From an uncultured Muribaculaceae bacterium (GTDB lineage: Bacteria; Bacteroidota; Bacteroidia; Bacteroidales; Muribaculaceae), in the NCBI GenBank assembly GCA_910583675.1, contig CAJTYH010000001.1:148897-212896 (forward strand): a DNA stretch of 64,000 bases, read 5' to 3'. Both the position numbers and the translations under genes were made by a program. The stretch's first letter is position 1. Each line of letters opens with the position of its first letter. Below, in pieces: positions 26,427 to 34,694 of the stretch. The notes beneath the pieces were generated by a model. That model saw only the letters and a list, made by a program, of their open reading frames with translations. It ran no database searches and was not told the DNA's origin.

Positions 26427-27650
26427 CTATTGTTGTTTGTCGTTCTCCGATTGGTAGATGGCGGCTGTGGCGAACATCTCTGCCATGGCGCCCTGGGTGA
26501 GCAAGCCTTTGCGTTCGTCTGTCGTGGTACCGCTCCAGTCTGAATTGAAGAGGCCGGTTTCGGTGTCGCGTGCATGTTCCCATGCATAGTCGAGGTTTCG
26601 CAGGTAGTTGTCCATGTATTGAGGGTTGCCGTCTGCCAGGAACAGTTCGTGGAACCCGCGCATCATTACGGCGGTGAACCATATGTCGCCGTTCTTGATC
26701 AGTGGGAAGTCGCCGATGCTATCGGTGGCGGTGCGCGAGAAGAAGTGTCGGTAGGCGCTTTCGGCTATCTCCTGAGCGTCGGTAAGATAACGTTTTTCGC
26801 CGGTTATGTCGTAGAGCAGGGTGGCTGCCTGCATCATCTGGCCGCTGTTGTAGGCGAATTTCGCACGCCCGATCTTGCCGTTCATCAGCTTATGGTCGAA
26901 ATACAGGTGGTCGGTCGTGTCCTGCAGGTTGGCCTTCGTCCAATCATACAGGTTGGCTCCTGCCGCGAGGTATGCCGAGTCGCCAGTGGCTTTGAAGAGT
27001 TTGAGTGCATATACCGATCCAGGGGCGTTGGAGCAGGTGTTCTTGCCACCTTTCTTCTGTTCGCACCAGTAGATGCCACCTCCGAGTTTGTCATCGGTTC
27101 CGCTCTCTATGAATTTCCAGATCATCCGTGCCTTGTCAAGGTGCTCCGGATCCTTTGTGCCGAGATAGAAATCGGTATAGTCTATGCCCAGCCAGATGTT
27201 GTCGTCATAAAAACGGTCGCTTTGCGGCGCGCTGCTGATGTATGAGGCGTATGCCGCCGGCATGCGGGCGGTGTCAAGATATTGTTCCAGTCCGGGGGTA
27301 ACCCTGTCCTTGAGAAGTGTAAGGTAGGCGGAATCTCCTGTGGCATCGTAAAGCGCGCGCACTGCGGAGACTGTGGAGGAGTAGGGCCAGAGGTATGAAT
27401 AAGGCTTGGGGGAGTTGTTGTCGTCCCCTGCGAGGTATGTTGCCCTGTAGAATTCGTCGTTCGGATAGTTTTCGCGAAGAAGTTTTTCTCCGTCCACTCC
27501 GTAACGGGCATAGATGGAATCCATGGTCTCGGCTGCCATCAAAGCATACTTCGACGGCGTCTCCTCTGCGCTTTTTTTCTGGCCGGCGGAGCAGGATGCG
27601 GTGAGGCCGGCGGCAACGAGGATCGGAAAAAAATATCTGACAGGTTTCAT
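26427..27650 (-). CDS. GH76 alpha-1,6-mannanase, lipoprotein
   Basis: 407 residues. The N-terminus ends in a lipobox (VAAGLTASC), so the mature enzyme is lipid-anchored, probably at the outer membrane. The rest is one GH76 domain: FYDDNIWLGIDYTDFY carries the adjacent catalytic Asp pair, followed by GGIYWCEQKKGGKNTCSNAP, KFAYNSGQMMQAATLLYDIT and WFTAVMMRGF. It is shorter than the other GH76 here, having no discoidin domains and no sorting tail. By analogy to yeast-mannan utilisation loci of Bacteroides, a surface GH76 makes the first backbone cuts. It is the promoter-proximal gene of the mannan cluster; an 18-bp palindrome lies upstream of its -7 box. Confidence 0.92.
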   Translation of the reverse strand: MKPVRYFFPILVAAGLTASCSAGQKKSAEETPSKYALMAAETMDSIYARYGVDGEKLLRENYPNDEFYRATYLAGDDNNSPKPYSYLWPYSSTVSAVRALYDATGDSAYLTLLKDRVTPGLEQYLDTARMPAAYASYISSAPQSDRFYDDNIWLGIDYTDFYLGTKDPEHLDKARMIWKFIESGTDDKLGGGIYWCEQKKGGKNTCSNAPGSVYALKLFKATGDSAYLAAGANLYDWTKANLQDTTDHLYFDHKLMNGKIGRAKFAYNSGQMMQAATLLYDITGEKRYLTDAQEIAESAYRHFFSRTATDSIGDFPLIKNGDIWFTAVMMRGFHELFLADGNPQYMDNYLRNLDYAWEHARDTETGLFNSDWSGTTTDERKGLLTQGAMAEMFATAAIYQSENDKQQ

Positions 27651-27746
27651 GGGTTAGTTTGGATGTATCGTAAGCCGTATTGGTAGCTGTCGCATACCGT
27701 CTTGTTACGGTTTCCTTGGTAATGATTGGCCGATTTTTTTCTGCTG

Positions 27747-27754
27747 CAAAGATA
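27747..27754 (-). promoter_or_regulatory. -7 box of the GH76 lipoprotein gene
   Basis: TATCTTTG on the minus strand, 97 bases before the ATG. No good -33 match is seen, consistent with an activator-dependent promoter. Confidence 0.6.
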
Positions 27755-27833
27755 AATGCCCTGGATAGTTTTGTGTGTACGCATTTCTGACTAATGGTGC
27801 TATATAGGCGCATGGCTGCAATTGTTTACAGTT

Positions 27834-27876
27834 TGTGCGCAATTGCGCACATCCGTAGGGCGCATGATCCGTAGGG
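27834..27876. promoter_or_regulatory. Palindrome and direct repeats upstream of the mannan cluster
   Basis: TGTGCGCAATTGCGCACA (27834-27851) is a perfect 18-bp palindrome about 80 bases upstream of the GH76 -7 box. It is followed by two copies of ATCCGTAGGG at 27851-27860 and 27867-27876. These are candidate regulator-binding sites. Confidence 0.55.
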
Positions 27877-27934
27877 TTGAACCATAGGGTGTCGCCCATT
27901 GTTCATAATGATGAAGATACAAGGTGGCGGGGTG

Positions 27935-28111
27935 GGATATAAATCCCGGGCAGCGGCTGCCTAAGCTGGAGCCTAATCGCGAAAGGCCATTGCTACTGAG
28001 CGGCTCTCACCCATGGCGTTGGAAGCGACGCCAGCCCGGTGCAACCGAAATATTTCAACCATTTCCTTTTGAGCGGGACAGACCGGCATACGGTGTTCCG
28101 CTCTTTTTTTG
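27935..28111 (+). ncRNA. Candidate structured non-coding RNA of unknown family
   Basis: This is a GC-rich segment without a credible reading frame. CCGGGC at 27946-27951 can pair with GCCCGG at 28034-28039, enclosing smaller hairpins (GGCGT/ACGCC around 28016-28031; GCCT/AGGC around 27971-27987). Downstream, GAGCGGGA pairs with TTCCGCTC and is followed by TTTTTTT (28104-28110), a plus-strand intrinsic terminator with no gene ahead of it. No promoter of the TAnnTTTG type lies immediately upstream. I could not match it to 6S, SRP, RNase P, tmRNA or a riboswitch class I know. Confidence 0.45.
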
Positions 28112-28138
28112 AGGACATGGACACCGTGGAAAGGAAAT

Positions 28139-28185
28139 CCGCCTGTGTGTCAGACAGGATACGCTGACACACAGGCGGGTTTTAT
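28139..28185. terminator. Hairpin at the end of the 1551-residue protein gene
   Basis: CCGCCTGTGTGTCAG (28139-28153) pairs exactly with CTGACACACAGGCGG (28164-28178). T-rich sequence lies on both sides, so it can act in both directions. Confidence 0.8.
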
Positions 28186-28212
28186 GAATGGAAGCGGACG
28201 AGATCGCCTATG

Positions 28213-31200
28213 TCAATTGACTACTACCTTTGTAACCTCGTTTTCTATAGTCACAAGGTATACACCGCATGCAACAGGCACGTCGGCATGATCTGTGTCA
28301 GTGCCGGCTGCGACTGTGATGCCGCTTGCGGAGACGATGTTATAGCTTTCCCCAGTGAGGCCGCTGATGTGTATGACACCCTTTCCGACGGAAATGCGTG
28401 TTGCCGCATCGTTTCCGGTCCCGTTGATGCCTGTACCCTCTGTGGCTTTGACTGCACGTGATTCCCCCGTTTCGTAGACTGCCGACACTGCATAGTCGCC
28501 GTCGCCGTTGGCGGGCAGATCGGAGAATTCAAGGCTTGTGACGGGAACGCTGTTGAGGAGCGTGTTGCCGCGGTATACGTTGTAGCCTTTCAGTTTCAGA
28601 TCCTGTGCGTCGCCGATCGCGGGATAATATGAGACGTTGTCGACAAAGATCTGGGCTGTGCCGAGCGGTGCATATGAGCATCCGCGGATGGCCAGGCGAC
28701 GTGCGCCGTCGGGGACTACCAGGGCGTATTGTGTCCAGTCGCCGGGAAGTTCCTCAATGCGGCGTATCAGTGTGAAGTCATCGGGATCGGTGCCACCCTC
28801 GCTGTATAGGAATTCCACCGTCTCCGGGGTCTCGCGGTTGTAGCTGCGTGCCCAGAGGGTTATCATCTGTTCCTTTCCGCAGAGTTCGGGTGTGATGGCC
28901 CAGTCGTCCTGAGGCATCCCTGCGGTGAAGGTCTCGTTTACGACATACATGTTGGCGAGGTATTGCAGGCTGTTGTCGTATCCGTAATAAGTGTCGGAGA
29001 ATGCCTCGAGCAGTCGGCTTTGTACCCACCACGACTGTGGGGAATGCGTAGGTATGCCGGGGAATTCGATCATTTCCCATGTGGAGGAGCTGACCATGCC
29101 TCCTATGGGATATTTGTCCACATCAATGAAGATCCAGTCGCCGGCCTCTGTCAGGAATTGGTCTTCCTCAAGGCATGGGTAGGATTCGAAATCCTCCAGT
29201 ATGGCTTCCGGGACGGCATTGGCCATGTCGGGTTCAAGCCATTCGAGTTTCTTGCCGCCGGGGTTGATGAACACGGCTTCCGGTGCGGGGAGCAGACGCA
29301 GGTTGCGTGCCACGGTGACTTCGCCTGAGACGTTGTTGCCGGCAACCTCATCGTCCGGTGCCTCGATGGCTATCTGGAAGGTGTTGCCGATGGGATCCTG
29401 CACGCTGAGGGCGTGGGTGAACTCCACGAACTCGCTCGAGCTGAACCGGAGGGTGCCCAGCTCCTTGCTCGCCACCTCATTGCCGTTATGGAAGAGAGTG
29501 GCCTTGGGCGACACGACATCGGCGGCTCCTTCGTTGGTGATGCGTGCTTTTATGGTGAATGCCTCTCCCGGCTCGGATTGTACGGGGGCTTCTATGTCGC
29601 TTACGCTCAGATCCACTTTCGCGATATGCTCTATGCGTATGTTGTCTATGAGCACCCAGTTGTAGCCATAGTCGTCCTGCGCATGTATGGTGCCTTTGAA
29701 TATGAGTGAGACAGTCTGCCCTGTGAATTCCTTCATGTCGACGGCCACACGCTCCCAAGACTGCACATTTCCGAGATCCTTTATCACAGTATGATACACT
29801 TCGTGGCGCGTTCCGTCTGCAGTTACGGCGTATACGTCCAGTGTGTTGAGATCCGGATTACCGTTCTGGAGCCAGTTGTAGGTGTAGAATGTGAGCATCG
29901 GATCCTCCACTCCCGAAAGGTCTATTGCCGGTGAGAGCAGTTCCGTCCATTCGTCATGATAGTTGCCGAATTCATCGTCTACGTAGCTCCAGCCGAACAT
30001 TCCGGCGAAACCGTTGTCGTTGTCCTGTGATCCTTCCGAGCTTTGGAACGACGCGTCCATCATGCGGTTCCATCCGTTGTACTGCTGGAACTGGATGGCT
30101 CTTTCGTCATCGGTGATGGATGCTATCTGTGGGCCGTTGGAGGCTCCGTCTCCCCAGGGATGCTCAAGCGAATAGTTCGGGAACGATTCCTTGAACGGGG
30201 CCTTGAGCGGTTCCCCGGCGTAGATGTTTTCGCTCTTCTCGGCATATCCGCCTCCCGCTTCGTTGGCCGCGGCGACCTTTACGAATACAAAACCGTGGTC
30301 GCGTCCGGTCTCGAACGTCGGGGTGAACGTGAAGGTGGTCTCGGTTATCCCCTCATAGGTCTTGTTGCCATGGTAGTATGCATTGTCGGGGAATACTTCC
30401 ACCCGGTAGGTTACGTCGCCGTTCAAGGGATAGCCTTCCCAGTCAAGGGTGGGGGCTTCCCAGGAGACGGTCACCTGTGCGGGGTCTTCCGAGCTGCGTA
30501 CGATGCTTATTCCGCTTAGTTCCTTGGGGCGGTTTATTCCAACGAACACCTTGCATTCGGGAGAGGGTGCCCCTTTGAGGTCGTTGTTGTATGCATATGC
30601 CACATAGCTGTATTCTCCCTTTCCGGTGAAGGTTTCGTCCTTGAATGCAACTATCTCTCCGGGTGTCGGATTGTCTATGGTAGCTACGATCTGGCTGTTT
30701 CGGGTGATTTCGAGTTTGCTTATCGAGGGCAGCGTGGTGCCGTTCTCTGCCAGTTCAGGCACTCTTGCCTTGCCCGATGCCTTGAGTGCGCCAGTGGGAT
30801 CGGCGATGACCTCGGTGATCTCAGGTGCTGCAGGAGCCGATTCGTTTACCGGGGCTGATATGGTGAGTTCCTTGATGGTAAGGTAATACATGTTGGGTTC
30901 GCTGATGGCGTGGAATCCGATGAACATCTTTCCGTCCTGCTCCGGGATCAATTCGAAGTCGAATCCCATAGGATCTGTCTGGTCAATGACCGTGGGTGCG
31001 AGAAGTTCAGTCGTCATGGCATCGGCTGTGCAGCCGTATCCCATCTTCACCTCCACCTTCTCGGGGCATGAGGTCATGCGGCATGTGAAAGCCACATGCA
31101 CCTTGTACTTGCACCCTTTTATGGCTTTGATCGGGGGAGTAAGTGCCCAGTCGTCTGCCGGATTCGAATAATTATATTTGTATGCGATGCCGCTATATCC

Positions 31201-32868
31201 GTGTTCCCATGTGGCACCGTCTTCATTGGTGTCTATGACTGTCCAACCATCCATTACGCTGTAATAGTCTACCGTGGAAACGTCGTAAGGCAGACTGAGC
31301 GATCCGGTCATTATTGGATCGCTTACGGCTGCCTCAGAGGTCAGCTCTCCCTGCGATGCGGTCACGCTGAAAGTCACAGATTCGATCCCTTCCGGTTCAT
31401 AGACGCATTCGGCGCTGGTACCTGTGATGTTTTCGGCAACTATCACGTTGCCGGGCATGCGTGTCACTGTATAGGTTATGGCGGACGGATCCACGAAGCC
31501 GTTGTTCGCTCCTTCGGTGACGGCGTTCCAGGTGACTGTGAACAGGTCGGCGTTCTCGTTATATTCTACCGTTACGTTGGACGGTAATTTCGGTACATCC
31601 GGGCCTACCCACATGGAGAAACGAGCTTTCTTGCTTTCGCCGGCATCGTTGGAAGCAATGACGGAGAAGTTATGCTTGCCGGCTTTGGCGACGGTAACTT
31701 CTGCATTAACCGTTGCGCCATATTCGGCTGTGCCCTCCGCTATGGTCTCGTTGTTGTCTGATATTCTCCATGAGGCCGTGCCTGTGGCCGTGCTTCCGTC
31801 GTGGAGCGCTGCCGGCATTGTGAAGCTGACTGTGCCGCTCAGTGAGCCGTCGGTGAATGCTCCTGTAGGGGAGAGGGGCGCTCCGGGAGCCTTGTCGGCG
31901 ATTTCGGTTTCGGCGATATACATGGCGGTGATGCATTTGCCGGGGAAATCCGCCAGCAGTTTTGCCTCGCCGGTTTCCACGTTGATGGAGTAGACACTGC
32001 AGAAGTCGGGGCTGAGGCCGTTGGCGATAAGGATGAAGTCGCCTGTCTCAGGATCTATGTCTGCCGTCCAGTTGCACTTTGCGGAATCGTAGGAGACCCC
32101 TACGTTGGCGATGGCGTCCACCTTGCCTGTGGTGAAGTTTACCTTGCCGAAGTCCCCCTTGCGGGTCACTCCGTAAAGTGTGCCCTCGCGGTCAAAGGCA
32201 AGCGCCCATGCCATGTCGCTGCTGAACAGTGTGGCGCTCGGGGTGATGTCGAGCGAGAACCCGGTCTCGAGGTTGATGGAGTAGAGGTGGTACATCATGG
32301 CTCCGTAGTCGCAGTATGCATATGCCACCCCGTCCGTGGGATCCACGGCCATGTCGCTCGCGCGGTATTCTGGGAGATAGAGATCGTCTCCTACCGGTTC
32401 CCAGGTGTTGATGTCGTAGCCCTGTATCCTGTGTCCGTGAGGATCGTTGTCTGTGTCCCAATACTCGTCGTAGCGTCCGTCATGGCAAGCATAATAGATA
32501 GTGCCGCTTAGTGCTCCTCCGTAATATGAGCTTACGTCGCTTAGCTTTGTCATGTCACCTCCCGATACTTCCGGCAATCGGTACATGCCGATAGTGTTTG
32601 TTTCGTAGTCGTATACGGAGGCCACTATTATGGGAAGTTCCATGCCTTCCGGCGCGGTGACTCTTGCCATGGGGGCCGATTGCTTGAGTGCGGTTTCTGC
32701 TTCTGCTGCCTTTGGGTCTGGTTTGGCCGGTGGCTGCTTGAATTCCTCTTCGATGACCGGGCCTCTGCCGAGGGCGTTGTGGTTGGCGGTAAGGAATGCC
32801 AAGGCCGGTATCGCCGAGACTGCAACAATGGTTGCTGTTGTCAGTGATACAAGTAGATGTTTCTTCAT
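28213..32868 (-). CDS. Giant secreted protein with propeller-like N-terminus, Fn3 and three anchor-J domains
   Basis: 1551 residues, with signal peptide MKKHLLVSLTTATIVAVSAI. A propeller-like region (about 80-325) contains repeated short phrases such as DPTDGVAYAYCDYG and DPETGDFILIANG. Fn3/Ig-like domains follow. Then come a choice-of-anchor-J domain near 530-680 (NPADDWALTPPI), more Fn3, a second J near 895-1080, a CARDB-like domain near 1085-1180 (ARITNEGAADV) and a third J near 1210-1410 (AILEDFESYP). The Por-secretion-like tail (ITVAAGTDTDHADV, CGVYLVTIENEVTKVVVN) ends the protein. It is a full-length paralogue of the 1522-residue protein at 57503-62071, and its later domains resemble the 1007-residue protein at 43009-46032. 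No catalytic motif is recognised. The gene has its own -7 box and a strong terminator. Confidence 0.8.
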   Translation of the reverse strand: MKKHLLVSLTTATIVAVSAIPALAFLTANHNALGRGPVIEEEFKQPPAKPDPKAAEAETALKQSAPMARVTAPEGMELPIIVASVYDYETNTIGMYRLPEVSGGDMTKLSDVSSYYGGALSGTIYYACHDGRYDEYWDTDNDPHGHRIQGYDINTWEPVGDDLYLPEYRASDMAVDPTDGVAYAYCDYGAMMYHLYSINLETGFSLDITPSATLFSSDMAWALAFDREGTLYGVTRKGDFGKVNFTTGKVDAIANVGVSYDSAKCNWTADIDPETGDFILIANGLSPDFCSVYSINVETGEAKLLADFPGKCITAMYIAETEIADKAPGAPLSPTGAFTDGSLSGTVSFTMPAALHDGSTATGTASWRISDNNETIAEGTAEYGATVNAEVTVAKAGKHNFSVIASNDAGESKKARFSMWVGPDVPKLPSNVTVEYNENADLFTVTWNAVTEGANNGFVDPSAITYTVTRMPGNVIVAENITGTSAECVYEPEGIESVTFSVTASQGELTSEAAVSDPIMTGSLSLPYDVSTVDYYSVMDGWTVIDTNEDGATWEHGYSGIAYKYNYSNPADDWALTPPIKAIKGCKYKVHVAFTCRMTSCPEKVEVKMGYGCTADAMTTELLAPTVIDQTDPMGFDFELIPEQDGKMFIGFHAISEPNMYYLTIKELTISAPVNESAPAAPEITEVIADPTGALKASGKARVPELAENGTTLPSISKLEITRNSQIVATIDNPTPGEIVAFKDETFTGKGEYSYVAYAYNNDLKGAPSPECKVFVGINRPKELSGISIVRSSEDPAQVTVSWEAPTLDWEGYPLNGDVTYRVEVFPDNAYYHGNKTYEGITETTFTFTPTFETGRDHGFVFVKVAAANEAGGGYAEKSENIYAGEPLKAPFKESFPNYSLEHPWGDGASNGPQIASITDDERAIQFQQYNGWNRMMDASFQSSEGSQDNDNGFAGMFGWSYVDDEFGNYHDEWTELLSPAIDLSGVEDPMLTFYTYNWLQNGNPDLNTLDVYAVTADGTRHEVYHTVIKDLGNVQSWERVAVDMKEFTGQTVSLIFKGTIHAQDDYGYNWVLIDNIRIEHIAKVDLSVSDIEAPVQSEPGEAFTIKARITNEGAADVVSPKATLFHNGNEVASKELGTLRFSSSEFVEFTHALSVQDPIGNTFQIAIEAPDDEVAGNNVSGEVTVARNLRLLPAPEAVFINPGGKKLEWLEPDMANAVPEAILEDFESYPCLEEDQFLTEAGDWIFIDVDKYPIGGMVSSSTWEMIEFPGIPTHSPQSWWVQSRLLEAFSDTYYGYDNSLQYLANMYVVNETFTAGMPQDDWAITPELCGKEQMITLWARSYNRETPETVEFLYSEGGTDPDDFTLIRRIEELPGDWTQYALVVPDGARRLAIRGCSYAPLGTAQIFVDNVSYYPAIGDAQDLKLKGYNVYRGNTLLNSVPVTSLEFSDLPANGDGDYAVSAVYETGESRAVKATEGTGINGTGNDAATRISVGKGVIHISGLTGESYNIVSASGITVAAGTDTDHADVPVACGVYLVTIENEVTKVVVN

Positions 32869-32984
32869 AAGCTGTTAATTTGATAATGATTCTTGTTGGA
32901 GCGTTTCGTTGTATGCAGCCGTATATGCGTGATGGAGCGGCCACTTATAAATATCCATTCATGCGGTAGGATACCTTATAGTCG

Positions 32985-32992
32985 CAAAGGTA
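32985..32992 (-). promoter_or_regulatory. -7 box of the 1551-residue protein gene
   Basis: TACCTTTG on the minus strand, about 117 bases before the ATG. The -33 region is not convincing. Confidence 0.55.
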
Positions 32993-33062
32993 GGTCGGAA
33001 AATTGAAACAAGAAAATAACCTATGTTAATTTAATGACGATAGTGTGTGTTTTTAATTGTCG

Positions 33063-33659
33063 TTACTGCCTTTTTCTCTCCTGAAGGATTTTTCTGCGGA
33101 TGCGGCTTACATGCACCTCCGTCATCTTGAGATAGGAGGCGATGGCCTTCAACGGGACGTTTTCAAACAGTTCGGGACGGCATCTCTCAAGCCATTCATA
33201 GCGCCACTTGGCATCGCCGTTCATCACCTTGTCTTTCAGTTCGCCGTAGCAGCTGCGGCGTGTGAATACCCCCGCGACCCATTGGCAAAATTCGTTTGAT
33301 TCCGCCATCATCTTGTCGAACACGGTCTTTCTTATGCGCAGGGCCTCAGTAGGACAGCAGCATTCTATCCTTATTATGGCCGGTGCGTTCATGGAGAAAC
33401 TCTGCATGGAAGCCAGAAGTGTGCCTTCCATCCCGAAATAGAGGTTTGTCTCCACACCTTCGTTGAGCATGTACCCCCTTACTATGCCGTCTCGGATGAT
33501 GTAGATGTCGGGGTTTATTTCGCCGAAGTCCACAATGGCTTCTCCCCGCATGAAAGTCGTCGTGTCGGAGTGGGCGGTTATATATCGGAAGAGGCTATCG
33601 GTCAACGGGAAGTCTGATTCCTCAGCCAAAGCGGCATTGAAGTCGGAAGTGAAGCTCAT
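33063..33659 (-). CDS. Crp/Fnr-family transcription regulator
   Basis: 198 residues. The N-terminal two thirds form a cyclic-nucleotide-binding-like jelly roll (FMRGEAIVDFGEINPDIYII, then RGYMLNEGVETNLYF). The C-terminal part carries a helix-turn-helix (IASYLKMTEVHVSRIRRKIL). The phosphate-binding cassette of true cAMP receptors (GE...R-S/T) is not recognisable, so cAMP binding is unlikely, as in many Bacteroidota members of this family. It lies upstream of the giant secreted protein on the same strand with a 194-base gap that holds that gene's own -7 box. It may regulate it, but this is only inferred from position. Confidence 0.85.
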   Translation of the reverse strand: MSFTSDFNAALAEESDFPLTDSLFRYITAHSDTTTFMRGEAIVDFGEINPDIYIIRDGIVRGYMLNEGVETNLYFGMEGTLLASMQSFSMNAPAIIRIECCCPTEALRIRKTVFDKMMAESNEFCQWVAGVFTRRSCYGELKDKVMNGDAKWRYEWLERCRPELFENVPLKAIASYLKMTEVHVSRIRRKILQERKRQ

Positions 33660-33756
33660 TTGTCGGGCATAAGTTACTTTTTGCTAAAGTACTGCTTTTA
33701 TTGGTCTGATGCAATTTTTTGCGTGATAAATCATAGGTATTCATGTTGGAGGTATA

Positions 33757-33796
33757 AAAAATGCGGTATGCAATGGATCATTGCATACCGCATTTT
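33757..33796 (-). terminator. rplU-rpmA terminator
   Basis: AAAATGCGGTATGCAATG pairs exactly with CATTGCATACCGCATTTT around a short loop. On the minus strand it ends in a T-rich stretch (TTTTTATACC). Confidence 0.85.
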
Positions 33797-33822
33797 AAAT
33801 GTCGTTATTGTCGGGGAAGGGC

Positions 33823-34086
33823 TTATGCCTCTCCCTGGGGTTCTACGTTGATGAAGCGACGACCTTCCTTGCCTTGGGTGAACACCACTGTGCCGTCAAC
33901 AAGCGCATAGAGGGTGTGATCCTTGCCCATGCCCACGTTGATGCCGGGATGGTGCACGGTACCGCGCTGACGTTTGATGATGTTGCCTGCCTTGGCGTAT
34001 TGACCGCCAAAAATCTTCACTCCGAGTCGTTTGCTTTCTGACTCACGGCCGTTCTTAGAACTACCAACACCTTTTTTATGTGCCAT
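33823..34086 (-). CDS. rpmA: Large ribosomal subunit protein bL27
   Basis: 87 residues beginning MAHKKGVGSSKNGRESESKR, the conserved bL27 start, followed by GVKIFGGQYAKAGNIIKRQR and HHPGINVGMGKDHTLYAL. bL27 reaches the peptidyl-transferase centre with its N-terminus. There is no Firmicutes-type cleaved N-terminal extension. It follows rplU by 21 bases, the usual rplU-rpmA operon. Confidence 0.98.
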   Translation of the reverse strand: MAHKKGVGSSKNGRESESKRLGVKIFGGQYAKAGNIIKRQRGTVHHPGINVGMGKDHTLYALVDGTVVFTQGKEGRRFINVEPQGEA

Positions 34087-34107
34087 TTCTATCTGAGGTT
34101 TTTGGGG

Positions 34108-34428
34108 TTATGCAATTACGTCTTTGATCACGATCTGCGAGAAGTACTGGCGATGGCCGTTGAGACGACGATAGCCTTTGCGACGTTTCTTCTTGAAGAC
34201 GATTACCTTGTCGCCTTTTACGAGGGGACGTTTTACCTCGCAAACTACTTTGGCTCCCTCTACGGTGGGAGCGCCTACCTTGACGGCACCGTCGGCGTCT
34301 ACGAGCAGGACGCGGTCGAATACGACCTCTTCACCCTCTTTCTTCTCGTCGCCGAGATAGTGTACATACAAGAACTTTCCGGCCTCTGCCTTGAACTGCT
34401 GTCCTTGGATTTCTACGATTGCGTACAT
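34108..34428 (-). CDS. rplU: Large ribosomal subunit protein bL21
   Basis: 106 residues with the bL21 start MYAIVEIQGQQFKAEAGKFL and the basic C-terminal KKKRRKGYRRLNGHRQ segment that contacts 23S rRNA. It is first in the rplU-rpmA operon. The leader contains a GC-rich hairpin and, further upstream, a good -7 box. Confidence 0.98.
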   Translation of the reverse strand: MYAIVEIQGQQFKAEAGKFLYVHYLGDEKKEGEEVVFDRVLLVDADGAVKVGAPTVEGAKVVCEVKRPLVKGDKVIVFKKKRRKGYRRLNGHRQYFSQIVIKDVIA

Positions 34429-34460
34429 CTTAAATGTATAATATTTAATAGGTTATGCCT

Positions 34461-34497
34461 GCAGGCGGACGGTATCGCCGCTTGTTCCACAGCCTGC
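34461..34497 (-). promoter_or_regulatory. Structured leader hairpin before rplU
   Basis: GCAGGC (34461-34466) and GCCTGC (34492-34497) enclose an inner GCGG/CCGC stem within the transcribed leader. A ribosomal-protein autoregulatory role is possible but not shown. Confidence 0.4.
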
Positions 34498-34515
34498 GTT
34501 AGCCAAAAATGCCCA

Positions 34516-34523
34516 CAAAGTTA
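34516..34523 (-). promoter_or_regulatory. -7 box of the rplU-rpmA operon
   Basis: TAACTTTG on the minus strand, with a CTTGG element about 19 bases upstream in the -33 position. Confidence 0.65.
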
Positions 34524-34554
34524 CTAATTTCCTGTGAATTAACCAAGCAAATGG

Positions 34555-34612
34555 GGGAAATTGAGAAATTAAGAAAAAAAGAAGTTGAGAAATTAAGAAA
34601 AGGGAAAGCAAG
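34555..34612 (+). repeat. GAGAAATTAAGAAA-type repeat, two copies
   Basis: ATTGAGAAATTAAGAAA and GTTGAGAAATTAAGAAA stand in tandem in the gap between a lipoprotein gene and rplU, next to a TCTGAT array. Confidence 0.75.
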
Positions 34613-34625
34613 AAATCGTGGAAGT

Positions 34626-34687
34626 CGCTTGATGCTTCTGACTCCTCTGATGCCTCTGATTGCTTCTATCTCTGCCTCCTCTGATTT
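34626..34687 (+). repeat. TCTGAT (ATCAGAG complement) array, one-sided
   Basis: Degenerate TCTGAT units run up to the stop codon of the lipoprotein gene. No matching inverted arm is seen, so this is a partial or decayed copy of the array found at 3811-4860. Confidence 0.7.
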
Positions 34688-34694
34688 ATTCTCC

